The notes beneath the pieces are model-generated. The model made no database searches and was not told the DNA's origin. It was given only the letters and a program-made list of their open reading frames with translations. This document shows positions 1 through 6,516 of a stretch of 7,643 nucleotides of DNA, piece by piece; position 1 is the first letter of the stretch, and every line of letters begins with the position of its first letter. Where the stretch lies: positions 1 to 7,643 of the forward strand of contig CAILAO010000178.1 of the NCBI GenBank assembly GCA_903832105.1, given 5' to 3'. Both the position numbers and the translations under genes were made by a program. This DNA comes from an uncultured Pseudomonadota bacterium (GTDB taxonomy: Bacteria; Bdellovibrionota_B; Oligoflexia; Oligoflexales; CAILAO01).

Positions 1-43
1 ATTAGGCCGCAAGATGATGACGACGACTAAGTCTAAGCGCTAG
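1..43 (+). other. Possible 3' end of an upstream plus-strand gene
   Basis: Two plus frames are open from the window edge and close early. Frame 1 ends at 28-30 after a run of five Asp codons (peptide end IRPQDDDDD). Frame 2 ends at 41-43 with a basic tail (GRKMMTTTKSKR). Either could be the C-terminus of a gene lying upstream, and a weak terminator-like hairpin follows at 98-125. The sequence is too short to identify a family or to choose the frame. Confidence 0.25.
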
Positions 44-97
44 AAAGATTTCAGACTAATTGAGTACAGCCCCTAGAAAAAATAGAAAAGCGCAGAA

Positions 98-125
98 GCC
101 TGAAACCTCATGATCAGGCCGTTTT
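98..125 (+). terminator. Weak intrinsic terminator candidate
   Basis: A 6-bp stem (GCCTGA at 98-103 pairing with TCAGGC at 114-119) encloses a 10-base loop and is followed by CG and then four T (122-125). The stem is short and the T-run is poor, so this is at best a weak terminator for a gene upstream of the window. It lies just before the promoter of the lipoprotein gene, which is a sensible place for one. Confidence 0.35.
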
Positions 126-181
126 GACGTACTGTCTGGCGTTCTCGGTCAGACTTGGCAGGTGCCTCGTCCATTAAAATG

Positions 182-190
182 TGCTACAAT
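182..190 (+). promoter_or_regulatory. Extended -10 promoter of the lipoprotein gene
   Basis: TGC followed by TACAAT (185-190) matches an extended -10 element (TG-n-TAnnnT), with five of six -10 bases matching consensus. No good -35 lies at 16-18 bp; the nearest candidate, TTGGCA at 155-160, is 24 bp away, which is too far. An extended -10 can work without a -35. Transcription would start near 197 and give a leader of about 24 bases. That leader holds the Shine-Dalgarno AGGAGG at 211-216, four bases before the ATG. Confidence 0.55.
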
Positions 191-220
191 CAAGCAGTAA
201 ATTCTAAATAAGGAGGTGCT

Positions 221-1438
221 ATGAGCCGAAAAATCAGCAAGAACCTGTGTCTTCTTGGTTTGTTTACCTGGTTCATTCTTCAAAGTTGCGGGACTGAGAT
301 AGATAGTCGGTTGAACAGTTTTAACACTGTATCACCAAGTGAGATTACGTTTCTTGATTGGTGTGCTGCGTGGCAGCTGACGTGCCCAACGGGTCCAGCT
401 GAGAATGTCCCGGACCCCCAAAAACCATGGACTGTCGCCGAATGGCAAAGCGCTCTTGCTGTCTATAAAGCCCTTTTAGCGAGTCCCAGCAACTCAAAAT
501 TCCTTAGATCCGACCTCGATGATGCAGATCTAGTAAATTCCATGAAACAGTTAAAAAAAGAAAAAGAACTAAGTCTTCTAAAAGCGAGACTCGACGGATC
601 AAAATTCAACGCGTTTTTGGCCTATCAGGGGAAGGTTGTCGTGACGGCTCAGCAACCTTCTGATTTCCAGACAAAAAGCGGACTGATTATTCACAATGAG
701 GGGACAACTTCAATTCAGGTTTCGGGAGATCGTGAAATTTCAACAGAAGGCGTTGAGATTAGAAGTAATGCAGTGTCTTCTGTGAGAGAAATTTTGAAAG
801 GATTTTCTATCACTGCGCCGAATGTTTTAAATCTCAAAGGATCGACCCAAACGATTACTGGAGTTCCCATAAAGTTTGCGTTTACAGAAATTTTAGGGAT
901 AGATTTTGGAAATCAGGAGGGAGCGGTCCCAACTTATAAAGATATCGTTCCCACTATAGCGCCGCTGCGGGACTGGATTGTTAAAGGCCAACGCGACCTT
1001 GATCTGGGTCCGGATACATTCCTCCAGCTTGAACAGAATATTCCGGTCTTTATTCCAAATCAAAATGACGCAAATATGGTCAGGAGCCTTCTCAAGAAAA
1101 TAACGCGCGTTTTAAGTACTGCAGAGAGTAGGAAAACGCAACTCATCAAAGCGGAAGCTCCGCAGACATTTAGTTGCACGGCGAATGGTAAGATTCGTCT
1201 TGACTTTGAAAAGTCGTTCGGGCTCCAGAATATTTCAAAGCTTTCTGCCGAATCAGCCATGGTTTCTATTTTTGGTATCAAGGCTAAGTTAATCGTAGGT
1301 CCGATACAGCCAAACTTTCAGCTGACACGCATTGATCTCGAACCAACCAAGATTATCGTGCGAAATGTTCCTGGAATCGGAAGTTATACAATCGATATGA
1401 CAAATCAGAGCGAACAGTCCTCGATGACCTGTCAATAG
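221..1438 (+). CDS. Putative outer-membrane lipoprotein of unknown function
   Basis: A 405-residue predicted lipoprotein; I recognise no family. Residues 1-22 form a type II signal peptide: basic MSRKISK, a hydrophobic stretch 9-20, then the lipobox LQSC with the lipidated Cys at 23. Gly24-Thr25 after the Cys contains no Asp at +2, so Lol sorting to the outer membrane is expected. Four other Cys lie in the mature part: 48 and 55 in a Trp-rich WCAAWQLTC segment, 319, and 404 next to the C-terminus. They could form two disulfides. Residues 100-125 are charged and probably helical, whereas about 135-235 and 315-395 alternate polar and hydrophobic residues as beta-rich domains do. The ATG start has a strong AGGAGG four bases upstream. 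The gene is monocistronic, with its own promoter and a strong terminator, and faces the minus-strand operon. The coding call is firm; the function is unknown. Confidence 0.9.
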   Translation: MSRKISKNLCLLGLFTWFILQSCGTEIDSRLNSFNTVSPSEITFLDWCAAWQLTCPTGPAENVPDPQKPWTVAEWQSALAVYKALLASPSNSKFLRSDLDDADLVNSMKQLKKEKELSLLKARLDGSKFNAFLAYQGKVVVTAQQPSDFQTKSGLIIHNEGTTSIQVSGDREISTEGVEIRSNAVSSVREILKGFSITAPNVLNLKGSTQTITGVPIKFAFTEILGIDFGNQEGAVPTYKDIVPTIAPLRDWIVKGQRDLDLGPDTFLQLEQNIPVFIPNQNDANMVRSLLKKITRVLSTAESRKTQLIKAEAPQTFSCTANGKIRLDFEKSFGLQNISKLSAESAMVSIFGIKAKLIVGPIQPNFQLTRIDLEPTKIIVRNVPGIGSYTIDMTNQSEQSSMTCQ

Positions 1439-1462
1439 TAGCGTTACCACTGTAGTGAAAAT

Positions 1463-1493
1463 GGGAGAAAGGTGCTTCTTTCTCCCTTTTTTT
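1463..1493 (+). terminator. Strong intrinsic terminator between convergent genes
   Basis: A perfect 9-bp stem (GGGAGAAAG at 1463-1471 with CTTTCTCCC at 1478-1486) has a 6-base loop and is followed by seven T (1487-1493). It lies 24 bases after the lipoprotein stop codon and is a textbook Rho-independent terminator. The T-tract overlaps the stop codon (1494-1492) of the convergent radical SAM gene. In the minus direction the stem is preceded by an A-run and followed only by ATTTTC, so it may also end the operon transcript, less efficiently. Confidence 0.9.
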
Positions 1494-2658
1494 ATTTCCA
1501 GATTCCAGCGATTTTTTGTCCGCAAGGACAGCGACCATCTACGACTTTATTTTCGATGATAGCGAACCCTTCTCGAACGATCACTTTTTCGAGGCACTTG
1601 GGACAGACGGTGTCTCGTCCGAGGGAAGTTGCCGCGTTTCCGATATAGACAAAGTCCAGGCCTTCCGCTTTTGCTATGTGATAGGAATCTTCAAGAAGAG
1701 CGATGGAGGTTGGCGGAACATGTTGCAACTTATAGGCTGGATGAAAACGCGAGAAATGAAGAGGTGTGTCCCGGCCGAGTTCTCGTGCAATCCATTGGCA
1801 CATAGATTTAATGTCGCCCAAATCATCGGAATAATATGGGACGATGAGTCGTGTGATTTCGATCCAGACATTTTCTTCTTTCATAACTTTAAGTGCTTTA
1901 AGGACCGGTTCAAGCGTTGCGCCAGTTAGCTTCTTGTAAGTATGTTCGTCAAAGGTCTTGATATCGACATTGGCAGCATCGACGACCTGGCAAAGTTCTC
2001 GCAAAGGGTTTTCATTGATATAACCGGCGGTAACAAGCACGTTGCGGAGACCTCTTTTCCGGGCAGCGATGGAAGTATCTTTTGTGTATTCAAAAAATGC
2101 AATTGGCTCTGAATAAGTATACGCGATTGAAGGAAGGGACTTTGTGGAGCAGTATTGAACAATGCTTTCTATGGTGACCTCGCTGTTTTCTGTCGCTTCA
2201 GGTTTTGATTGAGAGATATCCCAGTTTTGGCAATTAAGACAGCGAAGGTTGCATCCTGCGGTTGCCAGCGACAGAATTTTGGTTCCTGGAAGAAAGTGAT
2301 AGAGCGGCTTTTTTTCAACGGGATCGACATGGACGGCGCAGGGGTTTTCATAGGTTAGAGTATAAAGTTTTCCATCTTTTACGACTCGGTTCCGGCAAAA
2401 TCCGCGATCACCCTCATAAAGATGACACTCATGAGGGCAAAGCGTGCATCGCACCGTCCTTCCTTTTGCCTCCCACCAGTCGGCTGACCTAGACCACTTC
2501 CAGAGCTTTTGCGGGGCGTCACCCGAAAAGCCGACCGTTAGATTTCCTGTCGGGTTTAAGAGTAGGTTATTGACTGCTGCAACGCCAATTGAAAGACCGC
2601 CGACCCCTATGGCGGCGCTTTTGATGAATTCTCTTCTTGAGAGCCGTTTTTGTGACAT
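1492..2658 (-). CDS. amrS: AmrS-family radical SAM protein with Tat signal peptide
   Basis: A 388-residue protein of the AmrS group (COG1180, the radical SAM member of the AmmeMemoRadiSam set, related to pyruvate formate-lyase activating enzymes). Such enzymes use a 4Fe-4S cluster to cleave S-adenosylmethionine; the substrate of this group is not known to me. Visible motifs are an N-terminal Cys set at 71, 74, 78 and 88 (CTLCPHEC then GFC), the family stretch HVDPVEKKPLYHFLPG at 110-125, the radical SAM motif CNLRCLNC with Cys 136, 140 and 143, FSRFHPAYK near 302-310, and a C-terminal Cys set 352, 355, 377 and 379. Residues 1-34 are an added twin-arginine signal: SRREFIK at 7-13 followed by a hydrophobic Ala/Gly/Val stretch with no other charge. 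The gene starts three bases after the stop of the large membrane gene. Its SD AAGGGAG lies inside that gene's end, so translation is probably coupled. Family call sure; export inferred. Confidence 0.93.
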   Translation of the reverse strand: MSQKRLSRREFIKSAAIGVGGLSIGVAAVNNLLLNPTGNLTVGFSGDAPQKLWKWSRSADWWEAKGRTVRCTLCPHECHLYEGDRGFCRNRVVKDGKLYTLTYENPCAVHVDPVEKKPLYHFLPGTKILSLATAGCNLRCLNCQNWDISQSKPEATENSEVTIESIVQYCSTKSLPSIAYTYSEPIAFFEYTKDTSIAARKRGLRNVLVTAGYINENPLRELCQVVDAANVDIKTFDEHTYKKLTGATLEPVLKALKVMKEENVWIEITRLIVPYYSDDLGDIKSMCQWIARELGRDTPLHFSRFHPAYKLQHVPPTSIALLEDSYHIAKAEGLDFVYIGNAATSLGRDTVCPKCLEKVIVREGFAIIENKVVDGRCPCGQKIAGIWK

Positions 2659-2661
2659 CGC

Positions 2662-5655
2662 CTAATCTCCCTTGCTCATGGTAGATGGGGATGCCTGAAC
2701 TGAGTCGGCCTTTTTCTGAAGCCTTCTCTCGATATTTAGGGTCAATTGAGAGAAGAGTCCAATAGGGCAAAGAACGTTACAGAATGGGCGTGACCAGATT
2801 CGGCTTAAAAAGAAAATGATTACAACCACAAAAAATAGATGAAGATCGAAGACATAAGAATTTCGAAAAAGGCTATTATAGAGATCTATTCCAGGAAGTT
2901 CTGACGAGTCTTTCGAGGAATTTATTAGGAAGTAGAGAAAAAGGGCAGATACAAAAATAATCCACGAAAAAGTCTTCTGAAACGGGACGGCGACTTTCTC
3001 TTTCGTCCCTTCACCCAATACGATTTGCGCGGTTCCGAGCGGGCACAGCCGATGGCACCAATAGCGCTGTTTAAGGTTCATGAGAATGGCCATGGGAACA
3101 AAGTACGGTCTTATTTGACCGAACACACAAGGTCTCGGGCAAGCATGACAAAAAAGAAGAGGAATCTTAAAGTAACATCGAATAAGTGGGAGAAATGCAA
3201 CTAGAGACAGCAACAAAAAGTACAGCCAGCGTGCAGCTAAGCAGAAAGAAAAATATCGGGAGATTGGGTCCGATGTCGAGGATTTAACCGTAAATATGAT
3301 TCCAACGATAAGCGACAGGATAATTACAGCTAGATAACCGCGGCTAAGTGAAAAATCGTAAATAATAGTCTTTGTGTCTTCTACTGCTGTCAAAAGAGAA
3401 ACGATAAAAAAGACCGCTAAAACGAAACAAAGTGGTTTCCAGTCACGCTTAATCCTGCCGATCTTTATGTCGACTTTTTTGACGAAATAGAATCGAAGTG
3501 CGTTAAGGCAAAACGAAGAGACTTTAACCATACTGAGTGCGATACATGTTTCTTTTAATCCGAACAAAGGAATCAAAGCGGCGCCAATCACGACAGCGCC
3601 TAATGAGCCGCCTAAAAAGTCCACAGCGTACGCTTTCGAGGAAGTTACCCTCGTATCTTCAAAAATCAGCCGGATAAGGAGAGGAAATTGGAAGCCTATG
3701 ACAGCGCCGGCAAGGCCTGCTGACAAATAAAAGAGTAAGGGAACCAGAGGCAAACTAAGCTTCTCGATTAAAAATTCAGGACTGCTTAAAAATCCATAGG
3801 AAAATGCGAGGAAAAGAAGTGATATTAGCAACTCGGTACCAAGAAAAACTAGTCGATTAGATGTGGAGTACCTTCGTGACAGCAAAATGCCGAACGCGAT
3901 GCCACCCATAAAAAGAGACATAATGAAGCCGAGCATAGAAAAGACCGTGCCGAAAAGGATCTGGTATGAAAAAAGCAAAATTGTTTCAAAACCCAAGCCG
4001 GCAAAACCGCTTGTGAAGAGGGCGATACCAGCAGGGACATTGGGGAGCGAAGCGACGATAAAAGAAGAGATTGCTATCAAAAAAAGAAGTCCTGCAATCA
4101 AAAAAAGAAAACTTGTTTGGTTAAGCTTTAGCCAATGTTTTAAGAAAATTAAATATGCTGCTGGATGAAAATCGCGGTTGGCTAACGCAGGAGCTGCAAA
4201 ACTTTGCTCGACCAACTTCTTCCGATCAGGTGTCAGAACGGAATCAAAGTATGCTTTGTTGAGAAATTTCAGTCGAAGGTTCGTGCTAGCGGCAACGCGC
4301 TGGAAATCTTGATCAAGAGAGTTGTTAGAGGCTATAAAAATAAGCCGTGATCCAGGGAAATAGGTAACATATGGAAAAGTTTGAGAAAGAGCATGATAGA
4401 TAGAAGAGATCAAGACCTGAGTTTCAGAAGTGAGGACATTCTCAAAACCTTTGAGGCTGAATGCAAAAATCCCATCTGATCTCAACGAAGACCTAACAGA
4501 GCTAAAAAATTCCGTTGTGTAGAAATTATTAAAGCTCGCGTTTGTGGGATCGGGGGCTAGTGACAAGACCACATCGTAGGCGTTTTTTTTTGCTTTAAGA
4601 AGAATTCTCGGATCACCTTCAAGAAAATTTCCAAAAAAATTCGTTTGAGAAACTGGCTTTTGAAGGGCTAGGCGTTTAAAAACCTTAAAGAGAGAGGGAT
4701 TAAGCTCGGCGTAATCAAACTTCGTACCCTCATACTTGTTAAGTTCTTGAATAACTTTCCCGAATCCTCCTGAAATAAGAAGAAGATCTTGTGGAGGTTT
4801 TACTTGAGAGAGAGGAATATGGACGATTTCTTCGTCAAAGGGAGTTAAAACATCAGCTCCCAAAGGCGAGCCATTTTCATAGACGTGCAGTTCTCCTCTA
4901 TTTTCAATAACCGTTATCAATCCATAGGGAGAAGGGGTAAGTTGTCTTATTGTAAAGCCAGGCCAAATTTTAGAAAGAGTATACGACTCAAAATTCATCC
5001 CATTTAAAAAGACGAGTACTCCAAAAAAAACGCCGCAGGTCATGGCTGAAACCCAAACCCTTTTATAAGATGGGCACACTAAGAGAGCCGCTAAAAGGTG
5101 CGAAAGTCCGGCAAAAGTCACTAAAGAAAAAGACGAAAAATGGTTGGCTAAGTAAAAAGAAAAAAGGATTCCCGCAGCCATGGTGCCAATGGAATCCAAA
5201 AGATAAACCCTGCTTACCGGGTCGGGCCCTTGACCGTTAGAATTTTTCCCCAGAATATTGGGAAGGCTTCCTATGAGAAACCCACTTGTAACGCAATAGG
5301 GGATCAAGAGTACCAAAATGAAGAAATAACTTGATCCCAGGCCTGGTTCGGTCCCCTGAAATAGAGGCCACTTTAGCAAGCGAACTGCGGCAAGCATGGC
5401 AAAAGGAATAATGCCGAGCCAGAGTTGACAGGAAAAGTACCACAAATCAGATGAGGATTTCTTTAATCGTGCGGCATAGCTTCCGAGTCCAGTTAAGAGT
5501 AGCCAATTTCCAAGCAAAAGCCCCAGAATAAGCTCATTTGAGGATAAGACTGATAGAAGCTCCCGACCAAGGGTTGCTTGAATCAAAAATGATGATAAGC
5601 CAAAGAAAAAAACTGAGATTAGTCGTGATGAATGAAGGGTGCTGAGCATTCTCAT
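2662..5655 (-). CDS. Spermidine-synthase-like / 4Fe-4S polyferredoxin fusion membrane protein
   Basis: A 997-residue protein from the ATG chosen here; an in-frame TTG at 5670 would add five residues, and neither start has a clear SD. About seven membrane helices (roughly 9-219) come first. A soluble domain (about 225-500) follows, resembling spermidine synthase: a SAM-type loop SGGFG at 295-299, YAELNP with Glu317, and a PDPTN then NNFYTTEFF segment at 368-384. A second helix block (about 514-790) resembles the membrane parts of MFS/spermidine synthase fusions. The end (about 805-997) is a NapH/CcoG-like Fe-S module: CHACPRPC (Cys 836, 839, 843), WCHRLCPLG (867, 871) and PFCNVLCPIG (959, 963), among helices near 807-826, 895-913 and 934-952. 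It lacks the soluble CxxCxxCxxxCP ferredoxin tail that NapH has. True polyamine synthesis is doubtful because the first Asp of the usual D-x-x-D pair is Leu366. It is first in the operon with amrS. The domain calls are good; the activity is unknown. Confidence 0.9.
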   Translation of the reverse strand: MRMLSTLHSSRLISVFFFGLSSFLIQATLGRELLSVLSSNELILGLLLGNWLLLTGLGSYAARLKKSSSDLWYFSCQLWLGIIPFAMLAAVRLLKWPLFQGTEPGLGSSYFFILVLLIPYCVTSGFLIGSLPNILGKNSNGQGPDPVSRVYLLDSIGTMAAGILFSFYLANHFSSFSLVTFAGLSHLLAALLVCPSYKRVWVSAMTCGVFFGVLVFLNGMNFESYTLSKIWPGFTIRQLTPSPYGLITVIENRGELHVYENGSPLGADVLTPFDEEIVHIPLSQVKPPQDLLLISGGFGKVIQELNKYEGTKFDYAELNPSLFKVFKRLALQKPVSQTNFFGNFLEGDPRILLKAKKNAYDVVLSLAPDPTNASFNNFYTTEFFSSVRSSLRSDGIFAFSLKGFENVLTSETQVLISSIYHALSQTFPYVTYFPGSRLIFIASNNSLDQDFQRVAASTNLRLKFLNKAYFDSVLTPDRKKLVEQSFAAPALANRDFHPAAYLIFLKHWLKLNQTSFLFLIAGLLFLIAISSFIVASLPNVPAGIALFTSGFAGLGFETILLFSYQILFGTVFSMLGFIMSLFMGGIAFGILLSRRYSTSNRLVFLGTELLISLLFLAFSYGFLSSPEFLIEKLSLPLVPLLFYLSAGLAGAVIGFQFPLLIRLIFEDTRVTSSKAYAVDFLGGSLGAVVIGAALIPLFGLKETCIALSMVKVSSFCLNALRFYFVKKVDIKIGRIKRDWKPLCFVLAVFFIVSLLTAVEDTKTIIYDFSLSRGYLAVIILSLIVGIIFTVKSSTSDPISRYFSFCLAARWLYFLLLSLVAFLPLIRCYFKIPLLFCHACPRPCVFGQIRPYFVPMAILMNLKQRYWCHRLCPLGTAQIVLGEGTKEKVAVPFQKTFSWIIFVSALFLYFLINSSKDSSELPGIDLYNSLFRNSYVFDLHLFFVVVIIFFLSRIWSRPFCNVLCPIGLFSQLTLNIERRLQKKADSVQASPSTMSKGD

Positions 5656-5695
5656 TGTGGGTAAATACAAGTTAAACAGTTCGAAACAATAACCG

Positions 5696-5724
5696 ATTGT
5701 ACCATGTCACATATATTCTGCCCA
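5696..5724 (-). promoter_or_regulatory. Sigma70-type promoter of the membrane protein / amrS operon
   Basis: Read on the minus strand, TGGGCA (5724-5719, four of six -35 bases) is followed after 17 bp by TACAAT (5701-5696, five of six -10 bases). The bases before the -10 are TGG, which adds an extended -10 element. Transcription should start near 5689. The leader would be about 19 bases to the TTG at 5670 or 34 to the ATG at 5655, with no clear Shine-Dalgarno in either case. The same TACAAT with extended -10 occurs before the lipoprotein gene. Confidence 0.65.
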
Positions 5725-5727
5725 GAG

Positions 5728-5757
5728 GAGAAGAACGCCCCTGAAAGCGCTCTTCTC
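5728..5757 (-). terminator. Stem-loop after the 176-residue gene; terminator without T-tract
   Basis: An 11-bp stem (5757-5747 with 5738-5728) containing one G-U pair and an 8-base loop lies 16 bases after the stop codon of the minus-strand gene at 5774-6304 and just before the operon promoter. No T-run follows on the minus strand, nor on the plus strand, so it is not a classic intrinsic terminator. It could be a 3'-end protecting hairpin or part of a factor-dependent terminator. Confidence 0.45.
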
Positions 5758-5773
5758 AAAAGAATCCAACGCA

Positions 5774-6304
5774 TTAATGAAATCGTAATAGGTAATCGAC
5801 TTTGATGTGGTAGAATTTCCAAACTCGGTTTGCTTCATCATAAGGAAACCACTCAATCAAATCGTCCACTTCACCGCGAAACGTCGTTTTAATGAGGCGT
5901 CGTCCTCTACTTACTAACTTTACGGCATTATATTTGATGGTTTCTTGATATTGCTTTGACTTGGATTCGAAATTTTCACAGCTATAGAGACGTCTGACAA
6001 GGTCTTCCCGATTCAATTTTAAAGTAGGATTGTTATCAAAGGCCTTAAAGAGTCGCAGCATCATGGGCATTCGCTTCAATTCAATATGGTCATTTTTAAA
6101 GTGAAACTTGCTTCCCTGGAGTTGGATTTTCGGGAGGAGACTTTTTAGCTCCTTAACCGCAGAAATGACATGTTCTTTCTTATAAGAAATCGATTTCTGT
6201 AGGATGGGTATTGTGCTTGCGAGTTGGTTGATAGCAAACAAAAACTCTGAATCATAATCTGGACTCGTTGGCTCCGGTTGAGATCTGGCGCTTTCTAATT
6301 CCAT
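5774..6304 (-). CDS. Hypothetical protein, possible winged-helix DNA-binding C-terminus
   Basis: A 176-residue protein of no family I recognise. The start is fixed by GGAGG (6314-6310) five bases before the ATG at 6304; a longer in-frame GTG at 6337 has no such site. Residues 1-20 are acidic, Pro/Ser-rich and probably disordered. Residues about 21-62 look helical (FLFAINQLAS through KSLLPKI). Residues about 75-176 read like a compact helix-turn-helix or winged-helix fold: LKRMPMMLRLFKAF, LNREDLVRRLY, a Lys/Gln-rich turn, YNAVKLVSRGRRLIKTTF with a cluster of basic residues, then an aromatic C-terminal strand (IEWFPY, VWKFYHIKVDY). No signal peptide or membrane helix is visible, so it should be cytoplasmic. 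It has its own upstream region of about 210 bp containing inverted and direct repeats. A regulator role is a guess from fold impression only; that it is a gene is well supported. Confidence 0.85.
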   Translation of the reverse strand: MELESARSQPEPTSPDYDSEFLFAINQLASTIPILQKSISYKKEHVISAVKELKSLLPKIQLQGSKFHFKNDHIELKRMPMMLRLFKAFDNNPTLKLNREDLVRRLYSCENFESKSKQYQETIKYNAVKLVSRGRRLIKTTFRGEVDDLIEWFPYDEANRVWKFYHIKVDYLLRFH

Positions 6305-6355
6305 AGTAACCTCCGCGGTTGAAAAGTGTGCTTCCACCAGTTTACAGAGTGACTC

Positions 6356-6384
6356 CTAAAGGAAAAAATAGGTGAGTTTGTCAA
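6356..6384 (-). promoter_or_regulatory. Candidate promoter of the 176-residue gene
   Basis: On the minus strand a perfect -35 TTGACA (6384-6379) is followed after 17 bp by CTTTAG, a poor -10; shifting by one base gives TTTAGG, little better. The region just upstream (6390-6412) is AT-rich and could act as an UP element. The start would lie roughly 45 bases before the ATG. A perfect -35 with a weak -10 would fit a promoter that needs an activator. Confidence 0.3.
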
Positions 6385-6393
6385 TGGAAAAAG

Positions 6394-6410
6394 TTTCAAA
6401 TTATTTCAAA
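6394..6410. repeat. Two TTTCAAA direct repeats one helical turn apart
   Basis: TTTCAAA occurs at 6394-6400 and again at 6404-6410, exactly 10 bp apart, so both copies face the same side of the helix. They sit 9 to 26 bp upstream of the candidate -35 of the 176-residue gene. This is the geometry of tandem activator half-sites, but the bases are AT-rich and chance or an UP element is possible. Confidence 0.3.
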
Positions 6411-6483
6411 ACCACGAAAGTATTGGGGGATAACGCTTCTGAGGGGTGATGATTTGGTGACAAAATTCAACGGTGAGCTGAAC

Positions 6484-6503
6484 ATTTACGAAATTTCGTA
6501 AAT
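6484..6503. promoter_or_regulatory. Perfect 20-bp palindrome, likely operator
   Basis: ATTTACGAAATTTCGTAAAT is a perfect inverted repeat with no spacer, lying between the glpK stop codon (13 bases away) and the 176-residue gene (about 180 bp from its ATG). No T-run follows it on either strand and its stem would be AT-rich, which argues against a terminator. It looks like a site for a dimeric repressor or activator. Whether it controls the downstream gene is unknown; a 3'-end hairpin of the glpK transcript is the alternative. Confidence 0.5.
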
Positions 6504-6516
6504 CGGAATGTTGCTT

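Noticed and set aside
134..154. GTCTG/CAGAC hairpin before the lipoprotein promoter
   Set aside because: Only a 5-bp stem with an 11-base loop and no T-run; too weak to call an RNA element.
1516..1929. Plus-strand 137-codon open frame opposite amrS
   Set aside because: It lies fully antisense to a gene with clear family motifs, has no SD, and its protein looks like no family; it is a shadow frame.
3863..4168. Plus-strand 101-codon Lys/Pro-rich frame
   Set aside because: Antisense to the helix block of the fusion protein; the composition is what complemented membrane-helix codons give, and no ribosome site is evident.
5656..5670. TTG start for the large membrane protein
   Set aside because: It adds only five residues and has no SD; the ATG at 5655 is preferred, although it also lacks a clear SD, so the choice is not firm.
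6305..6337. GTG start at 6337 for the 176-residue protein
   Set aside because: GGAGG five bases before the ATG at 6304 sits inside the extra stretch and clearly marks the later start.
6371..6476. Four GGTGA copies in the glpK downstream spacer
   Set aside because: Spacing is irregular (11 to 74 bases) and five-base matches are expected by chance.
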